26,147 bases of DNA from Rikenellaceae bacterium (lineage in GTDB: Bacteria; Bacteroidota; Bacteroidia; Bacteroidales; UBA932): positions 1-26,147 of the forward strand of contig CAAGHY010000070.1 of assembly GCA_900769735.1 (NCBI GenBank). The letters run 5' to 3'. Both the position numbers and the translations under genes were made by a program. The notes under the pieces were generated by a model. It was not told the origin of the DNA. It made no database searches and saw only the letters and a program-made list of their open reading frames with translations. Below, piece after piece: positions 21,533-26,147 of this stretch (positions are counted from its first letter, which is position 1; each line of letters starts with the position of its first letter).

Positions 21533-21540
21533 CAAAAATA
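21533..21540 (-). promoter_or_regulatory. putative -7 promoter box of the DUF4493-like lipoprotein
   Basis: The minus strand reads TATTTTTG followed by C, 30 nt before the ATG at 21502. This would leave a leader of about 24 nt that contains the Shine-Dalgarno sequence. No clear -33 TTTG is present. Confidence 0.5.
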
Positions 21541-21586
21541 CCTGCACCCGGAAGAAGAGCTTTTCTGAAAAAGAAAAACATAAAAG

Positions 21587-21627
21587 AAAAACTGCATAAA
21601 TTTCTTTTTTCAAAAGAATTTACGCAG
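21587..21627 (-). terminator. intrinsic terminator of the PcrA/UvrD helicase gene
   Basis: An imperfect 15-bp stem (CTGC at 21592-21595 with GCAG at 21624-21627, then TAAATT/AATTTA and CTTTT/AAAAG, with one mismatch and one bulge) is followed on the minus strand by five T residues. It lies 12 nt after the stop at 21639. Confidence 0.75.
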
Positions 21628-21638
21628 TTTACGCACTT

Positions 21639-24056
21639 CTAACGCTGTATTACCCTGACTTTCGCAAATTTCAGAAGAAGTGTTTTTCTTCCCCCCTCCT
21701 TAAAATCCACAACCGCCTTACGGCTTGCAATGTCACCTTCTATGGAAACTACAACTCCAATACCGAATCTGTCGTGTTCAATTGTCTGACCAACCTCCAC
21801 TTTTGCAGGTGAGTCCGGGGTGAAATCCCTCTTCTCAACCTGTCTTTGCGGAACAAACCCTGCCGGAGGCGAAACCCTCTGCATACCACCCGGTCTCTGC
21901 GGGCTGCCACTAAATCCTCCCCTGCCCTGCATATTTCCGCGCATTCCTGTTCCCCCTGAATATCCTCCTCTTCCTCCCGACGAGAACTTTCCTCCCAAAA
22001 CATCCTCATCATCAAACTTGGTCCTCAACTCATCCTCCCAATCAGTAAGAGGATTGAGTATATACTGTCTGTCTATCTCCTTTATGAACCTGCTTGGCGG
22101 ATTGCTCACGTGGCTGCCCCACTTTATGCGGGAACGGGCAAACGAAAGCTTCACACCTTTCTCCGCCCTGGTAAGGGCCACATAAAACAACCTCCTCTCC
22201 TCCTCCACATCCTGCTGGGTAGCTGTTCCCATTCCCGACGAAGGGAAAAGGTTCTCCTCAACACCCACAATGTATACATACGGGAACTCAAGTCCTTTTG
22301 AAGAGTGCACAGTCATAAGGGCAATCCTGTTCTTGTCCTCCTCATTGTCCTTGCCGTCAAGATCACTCAACAATGAAACATTCTCCAGGTACAGGTCCAA
22401 AGTGACAACCGGAATATCATATCCCTCCTCAGCCATCTGTTCATACTCGGCTGTACCTTCATCCACAAACTCCTTGATTGAATTGAAAAGCTCCTCTACG
22501 TTCTCTACCCGTCCCTGTCCCTCAAGTGTTGTATCCTGTTTGAGATACTCAAGGATTCCAAAACGGGCATTCACCTCCATTGCCAAATCATAGGCACTGG
22601 TATATGCCATCTTCTCCTTGAGCAGTTCAATCCCCTCCACAAAATGCTTCATTTTGGTGGCGGTACCGGCCTTGATTCCAAATTCATCCAGATTGGCAAC
22701 CTTTACTGCCTCAAGCATTGAAATCTCCTTGGCAGCTGCAGCCTCCCTCAATCTTCCAAGGGAAGTCTCTCCAATACCCCTGGCCGGGAAGTTTACAATG
22801 CGGCGGAACGCCTCATCATCCTTGCCGTTTGAAACAAGCCTCAAATAGGCCAGCATATCCTTCACCTCAGCCCTCTCATAGAATGAGTGACCTGCAAAAA
22901 TCTTGTACGGCATATTCTTGCGCCTCAAAGCCTCCTCAATCACACGGCTCTGGGCATTTGTCCTGTAAAGGATTGCAAAACTGCTGTACGGTTCCTGGGT
23001 GCGCCTTACCTGCTCCATAATTGAAGAGGCAACCATCATTCCCTCCTCCTGTTCGGTAAAGGCATTTATAAGTTCAATGAGGTCTCCCCTCTCGTGCTCT
23101 GAGAAACATTTTTTCTTGAGCTGCATCTTGTTCTTGTCTATAAGCGAGTTGGCCGCATTCACAATGGTTTGTGTGGAACGGTAGTTCTGCTCAAGCCTGT
23201 ACTCCTTGGCCTGAGGGTAATCTTTCCTGAAGTTGAGGATATTCTCAATCCTGGCACCACGGAAACTGTAGATGCTCTGAGCATCGTCACCAACCACTGA
23301 AATGTTCTGGTGCTCGCTGGCAAGTTTCTTTATTATCAGATACTGCGCATAGTTGGTATCCTGGTACTCGTCCACCATTATGAACTGGAATTTGCTGCGG
23401 ATACGTGCAAGTGCATCCGGAAAATCCCTGAACAGGATATTGGTGTAAAGAAGGATGTCATCAAAATCCATTGCTCCCGCCTGTCTGCACTTCTTGGCAT
23501 ATTCTCTGTAAAGCTCCCATATTCTTGGTTTCTTTGCAGCAGAGTCGTTCTGTATAAGGGTGCTGTTCCTGGAGTATGCCTCCGCTGTAACAAGATTGTT
23601 TTTTGCCATTGAGATTCTGCTGTGAACTTCATTCGGCTTGTACAGCTTGTCATCCAGCTGCAACTCCTTAATGCAGGCCTTGATTACATTGCGGCTGTCA
23701 GTGGTATCATAGATGGAAAATGTCTTTGGGAAGCCAAGCAGTTCCGCTTCATCCCTGAGGAATCTGATGAATATGGAGTGGAATGTTCCCATAACCAGGC
23801 GTCTTGCCTTATAATCTCCTATTAAAGAGGCAATTCGCTCCTTCATTTCCCGTGATGCCTTGTTGGTGAATGTAAGGGCAAGGATACTGTCGGGAGTATA
23901 ACCTTTATCCAATATGTTTGCTATTCTGCAGGTAAGAACTTTTGTCTTTCCACTGCCCGCTCCGGCAATTATCAGCTGCGGTCCCTCAATATTGCTTACA
24001 GCCTGATGCTGAGCCGGATTCAATCCTTCAAAAATCTGTTGTGCTACCTGTTCCAT
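21639..24056 (-). CDS. pcrA: UvrD/PcrA-type superfamily 1 DNA helicase
   Basis: This 805-aa 3'-5' helicase has all SF1A motifs. Walker A is 'AGAGSGKT' (31-38), Ia 'LTFTNKASREMKER' (61-74), Walker B 'VDEYQDTN' (228-235), III 'VVGDDAQSIYSFRGA' (about 254-268), IV 'LEQNYRS' and 'ILYRTNAQSR', V 'LMTVHSSKGLEFPYVYIVG', VI 'EERRLFYVALTRAE'. The C-terminus (753-805) is a KOW/Tudor-like domain that in PcrA/UvrD contacts RNA polymerase. Between core and Tudor-like domain lies a Gly/Arg-rich low-complexity linker (688-740, see findings). It acts in nucleotide excision repair, replication restart and removal of stalled RNA polymerase. It is monocistronic, with a consensus promoter ending 7 nt before the ATG. 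Confidence 0.96.
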   Translation of the reverse strand: MEQVAQQIFEGLNPAQHQAVSNIEGPQLIIAGAGSGKTKVLTCRIANILDKGYTPDSILALTFTNKASREMKERIASLIGDYKARRLVMGTFHSIFIRFLRDEAELLGFPKTFSIYDTTDSRNVIKACIKELQLDDKLYKPNEVHSRISMAKNNLVTAEAYSRNSTLIQNDSAAKKPRIWELYREYAKKCRQAGAMDFDDILLYTNILFRDFPDALARIRSKFQFIMVDEYQDTNYAQYLIIKKLASEHQNISVVGDDAQSIYSFRGARIENILNFRKDYPQAKEYRLEQNYRSTQTIVNAANSLIDKNKMQLKKKCFSEHERGDLIELINAFTEQEEGMMVASSIMEQVRRTQEPYSSFAILYRTNAQSRVIEEALRRKNMPYKIFAGHSFYERAEVKDMLAYLRLVSNGKDDEAFRRIVNFPARGIGETSLGRLREAAAAKEISMLEAVKVANLDEFGIKAGTATKMKHFVEGIELLKEKMAYTSAYDLAMEVNARFGILEYLKQDTTLEGQGRVENVEELFNSIKEFVDEGTAEYEQMAEEGYDIPVVTLDLYLENVSLLSDLDGKDNEEDKNRIALMTVHSSKGLEFPYVYIVGVEENLFPSSGMGTATQQDVEEERRLFYVALTRAEKGVKLSFARSRIKWGSHVSNPPSRFIKEIDRQYILNPLTDWEDELRTKFDDEDVLGGKFSSGGRGGYSGGTGMRGNMQGRGGFSGSPQRPGGMQRVSPPAGFVPQRQVEKRDFTPDSPAKVEVGQTIEHDRFGIGVVVSIEGDIASRKAVVDFKEGGRKTLLLKFAKVRVIQR

Positions 24057-24063
24057 AATGGTG

Positions 24064-24094
24064 CAAATCTACTGGGTAAAAAATCAAAAACAAA
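24064..24094 (-). promoter_or_regulatory. consensus promoter of the helicase gene, probably leaderless
   Basis: On the minus strand TTTG (24094-24091), 19 nt of spacer and TAGATTTG (24071-24064, followed by C) form a textbook Bacteroidetes -33/-7 promoter. The box ends 7 nt before the ATG at 24056, so transcription should start at or beside the start codon. Confidence 0.75.
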
Positions 24095-24128
24095 ACCCAA
24101 AATACTTATTTATTAGCATAATATTGCT

Positions 24129-24136
24129 TACATTTG
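24129..24136 (+). promoter_or_regulatory. putative -7 promoter box of the nqr operon
   Basis: TACATTTG followed by C matches TAnnTTTG and lies 18 nt before the ATG at 24155, leaving a leader of about 12 nt. No clear -33 TTTG is present at 19-20 nt. Confidence 0.55.
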
Positions 24137-24154
24137 CGCAAAATTTCTGAAATA

Positions 24155-25534
24155 ATGATTAAACATATTCAATTAAACAAGGGACTGGACATTCCTGTTA
24201 AGGGTGCGGCAGAGCTTAAGATTGAAAAGAACATTATCTCGGAGGTTGTTTCTGTAAAACCTGTCAACTTTAAGAATCTCACTCCAAAACTTCTTGTAAG
24301 AGAGGGTGATGAGGTTAAAGCTGGCAGCATTTTATTTGTAGACAAGTACCGTCCTGAGATTGGCTTTGCTTCCCCTGTAAGCGGAACTGTTGAGTCAGTA
24401 GTAAGAGGCGAGAAACGTAAACTGCTTGAGGTACGCGTTAAGGCCGACAAAACTACAGATTACATCAAATTCAATGCCCCTGCAGCCAACAAGGCAACAG
24501 CAGAGGAGATTAAGAAGGTTCTTTTGGAGAGCGGCCTTTGGGTTGCCCTTAAACAGAGACCTTATGGTATTGTGGCAAACCCAGCAGATGAGCCTAGAGC
24601 AATTTTTGTTTCTGCTTTTGATTCTGCTCCGCTTGCTCCTGATTACAATTTCACACTTAGGGACGAGGCTGCAAACCTTCAGGTAGCAGTTGACGTGCTT
24701 AACAAGCTTACCAAAGGCGGTGTGTTTGTTGGTGTTAACGGAAAGAATGCTTCTGCATCACCTTTCAGCAAACTCAACAACGTAAAATTGTACGGTTTCA
24801 GCGGTCCGCATCCGGCAGGTAACGTGGGTGTTCAGATCAACAACGTTGCTCCTGTAAACAAAGGTGAGGTTGTATGGACAGTTGACCCTATGTTTATGGT
24901 TGCTATAGGCAAATTGTTCACTAAGGGTATCTATGACGTTACCAGAACAATTGCTGTTGCAGGCAACAGAGTTGAGAAACCTTGCTACGTAACCTGTGTT
25001 CCAGGTACACAGATCAAGGACCTTAACTTCCTTGTAAGCAAGAAAGAGGTTGAGATCTTTGACCAGGAGTGCGGTTGCCGTTACATCAGCGGTAATGTGC
25101 TTTCAGGAAGCAATGTAGGTGCTGAGGGTTCTTTGGACTTCTACAGCAATATGGTTTCTGTAATTTCTGAGGGTAACTACTATGAGATGTTCGGATGGGT
25201 TAAACCTATGCGCTTTGGCAAATTCAGCTTCTCAAAATCTTACTTCTCTTGGCTTACTCCTAAGAAGAAATATAAAGTTGATACAAATACCAATGGTGGA
25301 CAGAGAGCATTTGTTGTATCAGATGTATACGGCAAAGTGCTTCCTATGGACATCTACCCTGTATACCTTCTTAAAGCTATCCTTGCAGAGGATATTGACA
25401 AGATGGAGCAGCTTGGTATCTATGAGGTAATTGAAGAGGACCTTGCACTTTGCGAGTATGTTTGTCCTTCTAAGATTGACATTCAGGATATCGTATCCAA
25501 AGGTATTGCAACAATGATTAAAGAAATGGCTTAA
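24155..25534 (+). CDS. nqrA: Na+-translocating NADH:quinone reductase subunit A
   Basis: The ATG at 24155 (MIKHIQLNKGLDIPVKG...) gives 459 aa. A TTG at 24134 overlaps the promoter box and is rejected. The start 'KGLDIPVKGAAE' and 'LTPKLLVREGDEVKAGSILFVDK...GFASPVSGTVESVVRGEKRKLLEV' (a biotinyl-lipoyl-like hammerhead, about 45-100) are typical of NqrA. So is 'YGFSGPHPAGNVGVQINNVAPVNKGEVVW' (about 205-235). NqrA is the cytoplasmic subunit of the NQR complex, which couples NADH oxidation and quinone reduction to sodium export. Arg codons are nearly all AGA or CGT, consistent with high expression. nqrB follows after 13 nt. Confidence 0.96.
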   Translation: MIKHIQLNKGLDIPVKGAAELKIEKNIISEVVSVKPVNFKNLTPKLLVREGDEVKAGSILFVDKYRPEIGFASPVSGTVESVVRGEKRKLLEVRVKADKTTDYIKFNAPAANKATAEEIKKVLLESGLWVALKQRPYGIVANPADEPRAIFVSAFDSAPLAPDYNFTLRDEAANLQVAVDVLNKLTKGGVFVGVNGKNASASPFSKLNNVKLYGFSGPHPAGNVGVQINNVAPVNKGEVVWTVDPMFMVAIGKLFTKGIYDVTRTIAVAGNRVEKPCYVTCVPGTQIKDLNFLVSKKEVEIFDQECGCRYISGNVLSGSNVGAEGSLDFYSNMVSVISEGNYYEMFGWVKPMRFGKFSFSKSYFSWLTPKKKYKVDTNTNGGQRAFVVSDVYGKVLPMDIYPVYLLKAILAEDIDKMEQLGIYEVIEEDLALCEYVCPSKIDIQDIVSKGIATMIKEMA

Positions 25535-25547
25535 AACATAGAGTAGT

Positions 25548-26147
25548 ATGAAATCTTTATTGAATTTAGTTGAAAAAATCAAGCCTACCTTCAGCAAAGG
25601 TGGCAAATTGAGTTTTCTACACTCTACTTTTGATGCTTTTGAGACATTCCTTTTTGTTCCTAATACTGTTACAAAAAGCGGTTCTCACATTAGAGACTGT
25701 GTAGACCTTAAAAGAGTAATGACCATTGTAATTATTGCCCTTATGCCTGCATTGGCATTCGGTATCTGGAATGTTGGTGAGCAGCATTCAATTGCATTTG
25801 GTCTTGATATGACATTCTGGGGTAAAGTATGGTTCGGTCTTTTGAAAGTACTTCCTCTTATTATTGTATCATACGTTGTAGGTTTGGGTATTGAGTTCAT
25901 TTCTGCCCAGCTTCGCGGTCACGAGGTTAACGAGGGTTACCTTGTATCCGGAATGCTTATCCCTATGATTATGCCGGTAGATGTTCCTCTATGGATTCTT
26001 GCACTTGCTGTTGCTTTTGCAGTAATCATTGGTAAAGAGGTATTTGGCGGTACAGGTATGAACATCTGGAACCCTGCACTCCTTACCCGTGCATTCCTCT
26101 TCTTCTCATACCCGAGCGTAATGTCAGGAGACACAGTATGGACAGGC
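25548..26147 (+). CDS. nqrB: Na+-translocating NADH:quinone reductase subunit B (C-terminus outside window)
   Basis: The frame opens at the ATG at 25548 (MKSLLNLVEKIKPTF...) and is open for 200 codons to the window edge. The N-terminus 'AFETFLFVPNTVTKSGSHIRDCVDLKRVMTIVIIALMPAL' matches NqrB. It is followed by membrane helices and 'GKEVFGGTGMNIWNPALLTRAFLFFSYP', the conserved helix region found in NqrB and RnfD. The covalent FMN threonine of the family lies beyond the window. It is co-transcribed with nqrA; nqrC-F presumably follow outside. Confidence 0.95.
   Translation, partial: MKSLLNLVEKIKPTFSKGGKLSFLHSTFDAFETFLFVPNTVTKSGSHIRDCVDLKRVMTIVIIALMPALAFGIWNVGEQHSIAFGLDMTFWGKVWFGLLKVLPLIIVSYVVGLGIEFISAQLRGHEVNEGYLVSGMLIPMIMPVDVPLWILALAVAFAVIIGKEVFGGTGMNIWNPALLTRAFLFFSYPSVMSGDTVWTG

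Noticed and set aside
1..26147. CRISPR arrays, insertion sequences, prophage genes, toxin-antitoxin pairs or defence islands.
   Set aside because: I saw no regularly spaced repeats, transposase or integrase motifs, terminal inverted repeats or defence-type domains. The only long direct repeat is the tRNA-Asp pair, and the UvrD-like gene is a complete housekeeping helicase with no defence partner.

Overview
The window is a gene-dense chromosomal segment (26,147 bp) from a member of the Bacteroidetes, most likely the order Bacteroidales; I cannot name the genus. The evidence is as follows. Promoter-like TAnnTTTG boxes (the Bacteroidetes -7 element) precede many genes, three times with a TTTG or TTG about 19-20 bp upstream. 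Shine-Dalgarno sequences are almost absent. The families are typical of the phylum: a DUF4492 protein directly before cydA, a DUF3822 protein directly before rsmD, a DUF5018-like domain on a serine hydrolase, FKBP lipoproteins next to a DHH phosphoesterase, a DUF4493/DUF6359-like lipoprotein, and NQR. There is no sign of phage, transposon, CRISPR or plasmid genes, and no intergenic gap exceeds 200 bp.

Layout. 1-3264 (minus): a four-gene operon of SAM hydroxide adenosyltransferase, MazG, TcdA and a GNAT-like acyltransferase cut by the window edge; the first three suggest metabolite clean-up and tRNA modification. 3419-4726 (minus): a family I CoA-transferase with its own strong terminator. 4760-7306 (minus): nrnA-like DHH phosphoesterase followed by two FKBP-type lipoproteins, a cluster resembling the gldI neighbourhood. 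7414-9261 (plus): an unknown membrane-anchored protein that looks highly expressed, then DUF3822 and rsmD. 9322-9546: two identical tRNA-Asp genes. 9635-11077: a lipoprotein serine hydrolase. 11192-14119 (plus): DUF4492-cydA-cydB, a cytochrome bd oxidase. 14116-15632 (minus): glutaminase glsA followed by a short LysR-type regulator. 15828-18071 (plus): an XRE-cupin regulator and an acyl-CoA ligase. 18134-18889 (minus) is an SDR oxidoreductase, divergent from a CstA-family transporter (18983-20416). 20411-21502 (minus): a DUF4493/DUF6359-like lipoprotein. 21639-24056 (minus): a PcrA/UvrD helicase. 24155 to the end (plus): nqrA and the start of nqrB.

Physiology. NQR (sodium-pumping NADH:quinone oxidoreductase) and cytochrome bd together indicate a short quinone-based respiratory chain suited to low oxygen. 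CoA-transferase, acyl-CoA ligase, CstA-type uptake and glutaminase fit an organism using small organic acids, peptides and amino acids.

No gene cluster here looks like a new defence, mobile or biosynthetic system. The observations most worth following are: three genes whose -7 box ends exactly 7 nt before the ATG, implying leaderless mRNAs; a LysR regulator that seems to have lost its whole second effector subdomain in frame; a SAM-hydrolase family protein lacking the canonical VDPGVGTxR motif; and an unknown membrane-anchored protein with the codon signature of highly expressed genes.
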